Positions 1-10,790 of a stretch of DNA of 64,000 nt are shown one piece after another. This DNA comes from Brachycybe producta (Eukaryota > Arthropoda > Diplopoda > Playtdesmida > Andrognathidae), in assembly GCA_036925085.1 (NCBI GenBank), contig JAUPFP010000015.1, positions 1,883,001-1,947,000 on the forward strand, written 5' to 3'. The position numbers and the translations under genes were made by a program. Below the pieces are notes generated by a model. It saw only the letters and a list, made by a program, of their open reading frames with translations. It searched no databases and was not told where the DNA came from. The stretch's first letter is position 1; each line of letters begins with the position of its first letter.

Positions 1-2009
1 TGTTAGATGAGATGTATAAAATCTCCCATTTCTGATGCTTTTACGTAATAGGGCCCTTTTACAAATGCCTCCTCACAAGAGAATTGAAACTATAACAAGC
101 CTTACATCCTTTCTCTTAGCAAAACACGTTTACACACACACATATGGCACTTCCAACGTGTCAAGCTGATGGACAAGCGACCACACATGAGACATTCCAA
201 AGAGTCTGTTCCATTCAAACCTAACGTCAAAATCTCATCTTTCTTACTTGAGTCGACAATATATTTCTGAAGATGATGATGAGATGGCTCCTTTTTTTCT
301 GTCTTATTTTTCTTTCTTTCCATTTTTTCTTCTTTCTTTTTACGCCTTAACTCAATTCTCTTGCATCATTTTTCCGGACTCCCCATTATCCATGAAACCT
401 ACTCTCATCTTTCTCTTTAACTTGGTTAACTCCTTATTCTAAAGCTTGCACATCAATCGATGTTCAAAGCCACAAAACCAAAACCCTCTAAAAAAAGTGT
501 CCGTGTCTCACAAGTTCACACAATTACTCGAAACATAGAAAAAGTTAGAAGAAAAAAAAACAACTAGATTTTTGCTTATGTTGCAACTACTGCAATGACA
601 GCATGACAAGACAAGTAACAAAAATCTTTTATATTTCAGTTTTATCTCTGCTGTACACACACACAACACAACCACGCAACATTTAAGCCACCAAATGACA
701 GACATGTGAGGCTCCACCTTGTTACCTATATACGGTTATATATACCTATACCTAAATTGTGCAAAAAGACAAGAACTAACATACAAATGTTGACCTGTCA
801 TCACTGACTGTCTTTCAATTTCTTTGCAACAGTGTTGAGGCATTTTTCGTTGGCAACTTGGACTTTTTTTGTTGCGTAGTAGAATGACAAGTGCAACATA
901 CAAGTTGATTTGAAAAAGTAACTTTTTTGTAATCGCGTTTCTTTTACATAATTATCTTTTCTCTATGTAGATTTCTGCTGATTATTACATAGGAAAGTTA
1001 AATGACAAAAGAACATTTTGATAACTTTTCTTCAGGATGAGTAGTACGAGAGAGGCACTGAGTTAGAAGAGAAAAAAAATCATTTATTTTGGGATATTTT
1101 GGCTATATTTAGAAGACCCTCTCTTCTATCTATTATGAAAGCTAATTGAGAGAATATGTTATGGTGTGTCATTCTTTCTTTTTTTAAAAGAGCATGGTAA
1201 CATAAAAATAGCATTCCAGAGACTTTACCAACACCTTTTACTGATGCAACTAATATAATAAAAGAATAACGAACACAATTTAAATGTGAATTGAAGTGAA
1301 AGTGATTTGAAGATAGGCTCTTTTTAAGAATAGCAGATCTTGGTTGGTCAGCTTTTAGTTAGCATTCGGACAGGTCTGTCACCAAAGTAGTAAATATTTT
1401 GTAATTCGCTTTACTTTCAGGCATGGTCTAATGATTGACTTAATAAAAAGCACTACAAATTAAATCAAGACTTCTACAATTGTAAGTGTGTCTAGGATTT
1501 GGGCTTCTCTTACCCATGAGTCAAGACTAATTACGGCAAAGTCACGTTTTTTATCTGCTGTATTAAATGAACTCTTGGAAATTTAAGCAAGTAGATGTTG
1601 ATGTGTTTCTGATTGTGTTGTTTTATTTTTCATTTTATAGTATTATATCAATAAAGGGCAATTTATTATTATTATTATCATTATTTTTATTATATATTAA
1701 CTATATGAACGTATAGGTGTTTCACTAAAACAACGATCTTCCAGCCTTATTGTCGCGCAATCCGAAATACCGAATCTACATATTATACGCATTTGCTTAA
1801 AGTGCGTAAAACATTGCAAGCAAAGCTCCAATCATTTATCTACGTTATCATATTATAATGATTAAAATTATTAACCGCTTCTATCAACTTAAAAATTTTA
1901 ACCGAGGATCAACTGAGGCTCATCTATACCGTTACATATATCTCATCTACCATTTTTGTTTTAATTTCATGTCAGAAAAAAAAAATTCAAACCACAATTA
2001 CACCACAAA
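1..2009. other. AT-rich intergenic DNA
   Basis: No gene seen. Short open frames here are low-complexity. A (TTA)n run lies near 1661-1692 after AATAAAGGGCAA, a look common at the tails of old retroposons, but no body can be recognised. Confidence 0.5.
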
Positions 2010-2012
2010 TTA

Positions 2013-2165
2013 GGGTGGACTTAGTGACGTGTTGAAGATGAAAATTTTGTAGCTGAAGATGATATATGGCGCCAAATATACCATAGCCATCTATGGTCAC
2101 CAATGACACTACTTTTCACTTTCAGCTAGAAACTTTTCATCTTCAGCGCGCCACTCAATCCACCA
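2013..2165. mobile_element. PIF/Harbinger-like MITE
   Basis: About 50-bp imperfect inverted ends (GGGTGGACTTAGTG... against the reverse complement ending CTCAATCCACCA, both continuing into TGAAGATGAAAA and TAGCTGAA). TTA flanks both sides (2010-2012 and 2166-2168), the target duplication typical of PIF/Harbinger. No coding capacity. Confidence 0.75.
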
Positions 2166-2168
2166 TTA

Positions 2169-3350
2169 CTGTACTATCATCATCATGCAGAAAATAGATT
2201 CTTAAGCAAATTGCATATATTGACAATATTTATCAAATAAATACTGTATGTACTTTTATGAAAATAAAAATTCGAAGAGTTTGAAAATTACATATTTTAT
2301 TGCAAATAAAAATAAACCTCTAAAAATGCAAAATGTGCAAAAAAAATATTCAGGTTTTTGAAAATTAAAGAGCAAAATCAAATAAGAATTTTTTTTTTTT
2401 TTGAAGAAACGTTTTGGAGAATTTTATTTTCAGAAATTTAAAAGTGAAAAATTTAAAAAGATAATATGCAATTTGCGCATTTTAATTTTGGTTTAAATTT
2501 TGGTTATGTCATATATAGGAGAATTCAGTGACATAGTGTACCCAAAAAAGTTTGGAACCCTCAATATATGCATTTCATGCATTTTATGCAAACTTATGAG
2601 CTTAATTATCACCAAATATTTACTTTTATTATTCTTTATTATAAAAGCACGTTTTGAATGCGCTTTTATCAGATTATGCAAAACGTTACATTGTACAATT
2701 TTACATATTCCATGTTTTGTAATGAAGAAATTGTGAGATTTCACAAACATCTATGTAAATGAGTTATTTTTTTGTGTGCCTTGGGTGAATTATTTCTTGT
2801 AAAAAAATCTAAAATATTGTAAATGACAAGAAAAACTTATCCGTTTAGCTATGTGAGTGTGGTGTGCGTGTGACAAAGCTGTTGCCATCGATCTAAAAAC
2901 CAAATATTTGCATAACTTTAAACGAAATGACGTCTGTTTGAAAAAAAAAGAGTTTTTACACATTTGAAGGCTCAATTTCAGCTTAATCGAATTAGGAACC
3001 ACTTTTTTTTCTTCAAAAGTTGGGAGGAAGCGGGGTGGTGGTAGTTGGTGTTCTTAAGACCCTTATAGAAAGGAGAAAAAAAAATAATGCGCGAGGAATT
3101 TTTAACTTAAGTCAACTGGGAAATTGAGACTAAAAAAAATTAATAATGAAAAAGTAAATCTCAGTTGTGCTCCAAGTAAGGAAAAAAAAGTAGCCACCCC
3201 CTCTCCCATTCAAAAGTAATCCTAAACTAAGAAACCATTTTTTTGTATGAAAGTTTTTAGTTTGACATGTCTTAATCCTCTCCACCTTTATCAAAACCAA
3301 ACAGAAGAAAAAATAATAAATATTTATGAAAATCAATTTAGAAGACACAA
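2169..3350. other. AT-rich intergenic DNA, nothing recognised
   Basis: A/T homopolymers and short low-complexity frames only. Confidence 0.5.
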
Positions 3351-3408
3351 ATATCACCATAAAATTGTATGTGATAGCCCCTTATCACATACAATTTTAT
3401 GGTGATAT
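3351..3408. repeat. Perfect 26-bp hairpin
   Basis: Two perfectly complementary 26-base arms (3351-3376, starting ATATCACCATAAAATTG, and 3383-3408) around GCCCCT. No mismatch. It could be the stem of a small RNA, a recent fold-back insertion or a replication-slippage palindrome. Confidence 0.8.
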
Positions 3409-3879
3409 GGTGACTAGCAATTATGTTAATAATATCAGTCGAGAAAAATCAAAAAAACAAAATTAAAAATAAATCGTTTCGAGTTGTGGGGGAAAAAAAA
3501 GAAGTGTAAAAGATGATAAACAAGGGATTCAAGAAACCCTATAGACCTTTGTTGCTTTAATTAAAAATTGTTACATATGATACAAAAAAAATCACGAACG
3601 TCACGGTTTAGAACCTAAATTTAACAAAACAAACAAAATTTCGCGCATCTGATTAATATCAAACTACCAAACTTAGGAGTTTTATTATTGTCAGAATGTG
3701 GACTTCATTTTCAGGTCTGATGTCATTAGGACATAAGCATAAAAAAGCTCAAACTTTGTTTAAAAATTGGGTAAATTATTAGGTTTTTTTTGTCAGGCAC
3801 AGAAGATTAACCCACTACAGTACAGCATTGATTATTGGAACATCGGTTATAGGAACCATAGGAGATCAACCTCTTTAAT

Positions 3880-4835
3880 GCAAACAAGGAATAGAAAAGA
3901 TACAGCGTAGGGCTGCAAGATTTGTTAAAGGTAAATAAATACATGTACTCTGACAGTGTGACCCTCATGCTAGATGAACTTCAGTGGGAATCACTAGCAA
4001 ACCGTAGAGCTGAACAAAGCCTTGCCCTTCTTGAACGCTTGCTAGTTCCAGACAACAGATCATTGTTAAATGGAATTCTTACTAGAAACCCACAAATATG
4101 TAGAAATGGCCATGCAAATACTATTATGCCACAGTCACACTAGGCTGGTTTACAAGCTGCTGGTTGCTGCTGGCTGGTTCTAGCGCTCTAGCAGCATAGT
4201 CTGAACTGCTGCCAGCAGCTGCTTTCACCAGCGGGCTAGTGATTTTAACAGCGGCTGGTGAAGTTGGACATGTCCAACTTTAGCAGCTACCAGCTGGTCA
4301 TGTGACTCCCTTCCTGCTGCTGCCATCTAGTGTGAACTTTTTGTTGCTAGTAGTGGCACTAGTGGTAGTTGAAACTCCACTGCTTGGGTTGGTTGTTGTT
4401 AGAGTTTGTGTTTTTGCAAGACGGTGATTGGATGACTTGCACTGCAAATACCAGCAGTGACTGGACAAGTGTGAACCCAAAGCAGCTGCTGCTTGCTGTT
4501 GCTGATAATAGCCAGAAGTAACCAGCGGATTGTAAACCAGCCTAGTGTGACTGTGCCTTTAGAGAAATAGGAGGTAGAACTGATGCATATTTGTGGTCTT
4601 TCTTTCCAAATGTATGGCTATATATATGACAAAATATGGCAAATATATGACTATGGAATACTCTTCCAGCACATAGTTCTGTTTTAGGACAAGTTCAATT
4701 TGACGATGATGTCTATGCCTCGTCTCAGTGACAACCATTTGTGATTGGGAATTGTCCCCCCCCTGCCACATGGCTCTCGAGCTGATTGCAGGTGTACTTG
4801 ATTGAATTGAATTGAAAATATAAATTGTTATTTTA
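3880..4835 (+). pseudogene. LINE 3' fragment (reverse transcriptase C-terminus)
   Basis: Conceptual peptides IEKIQRRAARFV (3891-3926), then SDSVTLMLDELQWESLANRR in the next frame, and after an insertion RTDAYLWSFFPN and LWNTLPAHSSVL. These are the usual end of CR1/Jockey-type non-LTR reverse transcriptase proteins (QRRAARFV, SVT-ML-L-W--L--RR, RTD-Y--SFFP, WN-LP). The 3' end has an ATTGAATTGAATTGA tail near 4800-4815, typical of such LINEs. It is 5'-truncated, shifted in frame and interrupted, so it is dead. Confidence 0.8.
4130..4555. mobile_element. 426-bp non-autonomous DNA transposon inside the LINE
   Basis: Perfect inverted ends of at least 25 bp (CACAGTCACACTAGGCTGG at 4130, its complement ending GTGACTGTG at 4555). 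Target duplication is unclear (possibly GCC). The interior is rich in CAGCAG/CTGCTG and contains a perfect 20-bp palindrome at 4261-4280 (AAGTTGGACA/TGTCCAACTT). No coding capacity; superfamily not assigned. Confidence 0.8.
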
Positions 4836-5096
4836 AATAAATTGTAATTTTGGAATTTAGTCGTGTAAAATACATAAAAGTGTACACTGTAATAATTTTC
4901 TGTTCTAAATTCTGTATGGAAATTTAAAAAAAAAATGTCTTTGCTATTGGCACTTTTTATTGGGAGTTCGATTATATGTGAACTTTTGATTTCGATTATC
5001 GGAACTATTCTGATAATACTCAATTTTTGTTTCTCGTTGAGAACCAAAAATCGAAAGAAAAAAAAAACATTCTGATGATAAAAAAAAACTTCAAAA

Positions 5097-5266
5097 AAAA
5101 CTTTAAATGGTTTATTTTGAAATTTATCATTAGTTCATCACGAAATTTATCTTATCAGTTTCAAAGACCATTTAAAATTTTCAATAAAATATTTTTTTAA
5201 TTATCAACGTTGTTGTTTTTTTGTTTAAAACAAACAAAAAACAACAACGTCGATAAAAAAATTATT
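5097..5266. repeat. Two adjacent fold-back sequences
   Basis: Around 5097-5182, ACTTTAAATGGT at the left is matched by ACCATTTAAAAT at the right. At 5188-5266, about 36-base arms (AACGTTGTTGTT... against ACAACAACGTCGAT) meet at GTTTAAAAC. Both are AT-rich and could be ends of one small element. Confidence 0.5.
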
Positions 5267-5275
5267 AGATTGTCA

Positions 5276-6455
5276 ATCAATGTCCTTATCGACCAATATG
5301 GCTGATCCAAATAGCAAATTTCTCTAATAACAGAATTTTCGTCCACTTTTACACAATCCCATAACAACTATCAAAACCAACTGACATGAAAATGTCCAAA
5401 AAAAAAATTGCAAATGAGATGTATGACCTTAAGAGTTAAGTAAACTTGCCAATATAGCAGCATATTCACAAAATAAATTTTTCTAAACATTCCTTCTTGA
5501 ATATAAGAGTTTTAAATAGAAACTTGTAGCATTTTTCTTTTCTATTTTAGTTTTAGCTATTTTTTTTTACACATCGCATAACTTATTTTTTCCTGACGAC
5601 ACTAAGAGACTTTTCGTGAACAAACACAACTTCCGACATGTAAACAAGTTACACACAGAGGGCACATCATTGTACATACATTGGGACAATGTACACACAC
5701 AAACACAAAAATAAACCAAAAAAAAAAAAGTTAATACACAAAGATGACCGTACGCACACAAACACACATAGAAATATACTTGCATAAAAATACATAGAAA
5801 ACAAATACATAACACACACAACCAGAACACATATTTTATACTTTTTATTAAAAAAAAACACACCATAAAATAGAAGTGTACTTCAGAGTCTTCACTTATA
5901 AGCCAATAATAATCGATGTTGGTATAAAATTGGAAGAAAAGCTGGGTGGGAAAAAAAAGGAGTTGAAAAAAGTAGAAAAGTCACTTCTACTTTGTTGCTC
6001 CAATAATTTTTTTTAAAGAAATGTTGTTGATAGATTTACTTGTCCAAAATCTAATTGTAGCAGCAAAACTAGCCCTCCAAAGAAGGCTGCTCATTTTGCT
6101 AAGATTTCTAGAGGAAATAGAGAGACAAAGTAGTTTTGTTTCCCGGGTTTAGGAGCTAGAACATTTTAAGGTTCATTACAATTGCTAAAATAATAGTCCA
6201 CTGCTGTATTTTTTATTTATTCCGTTTCAACCTGCGGAATTTTATATTTGGTCTCCAGTGATCAAAGTCACAGGTTAAAATAGACATTGGTTAAAACCTA
6301 TTAGTGACCAAAGTGAGCTGACATCACCGTTTCCATGATAAAAGATTAAAAGAACATTAACGGTTGGAATACATAGACTAGATTTCAACTACAGAATGAA
6401 ATCGAAGGTGGTTCCGACCGGGGTTGTAATGTATTTTCTATGGAAATTACAATTA
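5276..6455. other. Intergenic, CA-rich low-complexity block
   Basis: No gene seen. 5645-5865 is rich in ACACA and AAACACA, which gives spurious long frames on the - strand (C/V/F-rich). Confidence 0.5.
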
Positions 6456-6540
6456 CAAAAAATACTCTGCAAGTAGCTGGTTGGCTTATGGCAGAGATAC
6501 CTTAAGATCAAAGTGCTGCAAGATGCATTGTCAATATATA
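6456..6540 (-). mobile_element. Arm of the 44550-type inverted-repeat element
   Basis: Reads like the right arm of the complete element at 44550-44872: ACTCTGCAAGTAGCTGG, then GTGCTGCAAGATGCATTGTC and TATATA at the end. Only one arm is visible. Confidence 0.55.
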
Positions 6541-8039
6541 ATAACTATACAAAAAATAACTTGCATTGCAAATATAAAAAAATATAAATGCAGTCATGAA
6601 AATTTAAACACACAATTTATTAATGACGTCTGTTTATAGCATTCCATGAACGACTCAACAGTGGTCAGTTTTGGTGACAACTCGCAGTCGAAAAATGATG
6701 AAAAAGTGGCCTGTGTGCCAAGGGTCTAAGTGCTCGTTATTATGTAAAAAAAATTGTGGACAAACTTCTAAGTCAAATCATGATGCTTCTTCTTACGAGC
6801 TGTGGTTATTTCAACTAGAAATGTGTATTCTCTGAAGAGCTATATTTTCTACCCCACGTCTATCCATATAGAGTCCATTACAATTTTCAACAAACTTTTC
6901 TTATCTTTTTATCTGTTTGTATGCAGGGCGACAAAAGCCAACAAACACACATAAAATAGCACAAAAAACTGCAGTTCAGTGGATAGAAAAATAAAAAAAG
7001 ACACTCCCATATAACCACAAGTATTCCCTAAAACCTCCTAACTCTCACACCCATCATTCTTTTACTTTCAAAAACAAATTTACAACTACCCCCCCCCCCC
7101 CACCACCACATACATTTAATAGATATGAAATCAATAAAACACATACAAATTCATTTTTTATATGAATATTCAACAAAAAAACCTATTCTAATTAAATACC
7201 AAAAAAAACTTCAAATATCTGTAAAAAAAAAAAAAGTAAACCATGCAAAGAAATTCAAATCTAATCTCAATACTAAAATGGCCATTAAATTCCCTTTTTA
7301 GGCGATATTTTTTTATGTTTGTTGGCCATTCAAACAAACTTGGACAATGGTATTACAAAAAAAGTAGAAAAGCCATTTCCTCCAAAAATAAAATTTTTAT
7401 GCAAACCCTTCCCCAACCCATTTTTTTTGAAAATGACTAGTAATAGAATAAAAAGAAAACTGGACGAAACCCAAATTTTAAACAAACAATCTCAATTTTT
7501 ATGTATATGCAAGGAATGAATGAGTTTTGCAAACATAAACTTCATTTATTGAAATGCAACAATATATAAAATTATCATAAACTACGGTTGACCAATTTGT
7601 AGTTTTTCTTTGCCTACACTGCTGATGATGAGTCTTGTCTCTCACAATATTCAGCATATTTTTATAGAGAAAGAGAGAGAGAGAGAAAAAATATGAAAAG
7701 TTATAACCATTCATTTAGGACATTCAAGTACTAGAAACTAACATTATGGGCATATATGTTATGAGCCCCTGAAAATAGACAATCACACATAACACCAATA
7801 ACAAATCAATTGTTATGGGTTTCTAGTTCCAACATTCAAGTCTAAATAATGGAACTTCCTGATGCGGATTTGAAATTACTGATCAATATTTCAACCAAAT
7901 TCAACACAAATTGTCGAATCAATTCTGTCATTTAAATTTTTACTGTATACTCAAATACAATATCCATTTTTAAGATGAATTTCTCAAAAAAACCTACATA
8001 TTCGATTTGATTTATAGGTTGCCATTAAAATATAATTAT
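6541..8039. other. Intergenic, nothing recognised
   Basis: A poly-C run of 13 (7089-7101) and a GA-rich stretch at 7668-7686; otherwise AT-rich without supported features. Confidence 0.5.
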
Positions 8040-8410
8040 GCAAATCAAAAATTGCAATGAAATAAAACTTGTTATTCTATGTTTTAAAAAAAAACATTCA
8101 GAAAAAATTGAAAGTATTTTGAAAACTAGAAGAGCAAATAAATGACACACTAATAAATTTTGTTTATTATGTTGGATGATATCCTTAAAAAATAAAACTT
8201 TATCTTAGTTTGAAATTCTCTATTTTCCATTTTTCCATTTAACAAAAATAGTTAAAACATCCAAAAACTTAAAACTGTCGTCTTTTTTAAAACAGCAATA
8301 AAAAAGTCAATTTTCTAAGATGTCAACATGAAAATACATTTATATGATTAAGTTACTCTTCTAGTTTACAAAACACCTAACAATTTCTTAAAAGTTGTTT
8401 TCAAACCCTA
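8040..8410. repeat. Fold-back repeat with ACTAGAAGAG core, both arms
   Basis: Left arm AAAACTAGAAGAGCAAATAA (near 8122) and the inverted right arm ACTCTTCTAGTTTAC (near 8354) with related flanks (AATAAAACTTTAT-like centre, CAACA outer parts). This is one of about ten related loci in the window (11150, 37390, 39040, 40690, 41690, 41990, 42360, 43265, 56620, 59700). Confidence 0.55.
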
Positions 8411-10720
8411 AGTATACTGAGTTCTAGTAATGCAACAGATATTCGTTTTCATCTGCGTCAAACAAATATAAACGGTGCCATTTCGCCTAAAAAAACGAAT
8501 TGCCAATTTTTAACATATCCACTTTCTTTCTGCCCACAAAACCACAACGATGCTAAAATTACATTAAATTTTAAAAAATATGAAACCTGATAGAATAAAA
8601 CAAAAGACAAGAAGTAGACTAAACATAAACAACATCCATATCAATTTGAAGTATTGCCTTAATAAATACATGAATGTTTTCCACCAAAGTTGTTGAGGAA
8701 CACACGAGGAGGAAGAGGAGGGAGGATGGAGAGGAGGAACAGGGTGGAAAGATGGGAGGATGAGGAATGAATTGAAAGATAAGTAGGCATTTTGTTGGCT
8801 TACAAAATGGGTCTTTAGGTGGGATTTCATGGGGATCCCAGTTGTCATCAACCGATGACAAATGTCTTCTAAATTGATCAGTTTTCTCATTTGACAACAA
8901 ACACAGTCCCATGTATACAAGGATAAAAATTTAAAAGAGCCAACCCCCACCCTTCCCCCCCCCTTTCAACCCTTTGCGTACAAAGCCTGATCTTTAGTCG
9001 ATTGAACACTGTTTGCCTACAAAAACTACTACTACTAATGGGACACCATAAATGCATACAAATTACATTATTGGGGGGGGAGTAATTGGTTAACATAATA
9101 CAAGTACATTGTAGGAGCGAAGGGGGGGAAACATTTAGCAATCCCCCCTCTCTCTCTATTATAGTCATCATCACCTGTATTATTTACACGCTTATAAGTG
9201 GCTATATATGCTAATTAATCTTATGCTAAGACAGATGGCGAAAAAAATAGGGATTAAATGCTTTAGCATGTTTATAGCTCATTACTGATATTATGCTAAT
9301 TTCAAAATAGAAACAACTCAAGGAACCCTTATCTTAGACCTTTTTTTTAAATGAATTAAAATGAACTAATGAATAGATAGCCGATTTATAGATACATCGC
9401 AGTTCGAACTACTCTTTACAAATGTGATTAATAATTTTGGAAAAATAACCTTTAAAAACTTCACGTAATTATTATTTTTATAACATACTTTAACTAATTT
9501 TGTAGAATATTGTTTACAACCACATGCATTAATAATTTAATAAATTAAACACGATTTAATTATTTGATTCAATTGTTTTTTTTTGTTTTGAAAACTTTCA
9601 TTTTTATCATTGAATAATTTTAAAAAAACCATCTTCAGAATCAAGAACAGTAATTTTATAATTGATAAAGATTCATGTATTACTTTTATTTATTTCATTT
9701 TTAATTTATTTTAAATTATTCAATTTCTTTCACTTTTTTAAAAAAAAAAATAATTTCATCTATTTAAAATACTGTAAATATGCAAAATCCTATAATATAT
9801 ATTTTTTGGTAACTTACAATTTGGATATATTTATAAATTAATATAAACATATTCTAAATATTAAATAAATATATTATAATAAATAAATAAATTACTAATA
9901 TTTATAAATGTGCATTGTCAATTTCTTAAGTGAATTTTTCATTTTTCAATCATTTTTTCGAGGGATTTTTAAATATTAATAATAATCAGTTGCTGACCAA
10001 ATTCATTAAACTGTCATTTCCTAGGAATAGTCTTACGACAATTTCATATACAAACGACTATTTTAGGTTTTGTTTCTTGTTATATTTTTTTTTCTGATAA
10101 ATTCTCAAATGTTTCATAAGATTAAGTAATTAACAGTTAAATAGAAAAAAATTTGATCCTAAATAATGTCACTTTTTTGTGGGGTGGGGGGATCCAACCT
10201 CCACCTCCCAGTAAAAAAAAATCCAAACTTAATAACAAGAAATATAGTAGCAAGAACAACAACAGCTGAATAAGCCACATAATTCTTCCCTTCCGGTCAT
10301 CATCAGCTCGTTATTCATGCAACAACAGTCCAAACTGACGAATAGCCAATTTTTGTGTCTTTTTTTTTTTGCTTGCATCACACACAAAAAACATTTTTCT
10401 AAGCAAACCTCACAACAGAAAAAAAAATTATGAAAAAGCAAACAATATTCCTGATGGACTTATACCACCATAATTTTTGTAAAAAAAATATAGTAAGACT
10501 AGAACTATAGTGATGATGACTAAACCGGTAGCAGCAGACGCCGTTTACGACCCATATCGTGTCAACACCCACACATTATTTGTATAAGTTTATTATACTA
10601 TACAGAGTAATTCAAAATAAGAAATGAAAACTTGATTTAAAAAAATTATCATTTGCAATAAAGGACAGTTTGCAGTCTTTTTTTTGTGTCCGCGGACTAC
10701 AACGCAATTGCCATGGGGTT
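8411..10720. other. Intergenic with a polypurine block
   Basis: 8705-8765 is almost pure purine (GGAGGAAGAGGAGGGAGG style) and could form triplex DNA. 9450-10000 is nearly pure A/T. No gene seen; long - strand frames across the purine block are composition artefacts. Confidence 0.5.
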
Positions 10721-10790
10721 TATATCTTGGAGTTTCGAAAATTCATTTCGCATGCTGCAATTGGATGGACTCTTCTTGTCCGTCTGCCAC
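10721..10790 (+). mobile_element. Arm of the 44550-type inverted-repeat element
   Basis: TATATCTTGGAGTTTCG, then CATTTCGCATGCTGCAATTG, matching the left arm at 44550. No second arm found nearby. Confidence 0.5.

Larger units (their letters stand above)
3818..5022. mobile_element. Split pogo/Tigger-like MITE with nested insertions
   Basis: The left part (3818 to about 3870, CAGTACAGCATTGATTATTGG and a GGTTATAGGAACC segment) and the right part (about 4910-5022, GTGAACTTTTGATTTCGATT, then ATCGGAACT) match the two halves of the complete element at 13973-14153, in reverse orientation. A LINE fragment lies between them, itself split by a 426-bp element. The order of insertion is therefore pogo-like MITE, then LINE, then the 426-bp element. 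Confidence 0.6.

Noticed and set aside
4559-5047. 162-aa - strand frame
   Set aside because: It is antisense to the LINE fragment and runs into A/T-rich MITE DNA; low-complexity peptide.
8564-9174. Overlapping - strand frames of 95-128 aa
   Set aside because: They read through polypurine and poly-G/C tracts; S/P/F-biased composition shows chance frames.
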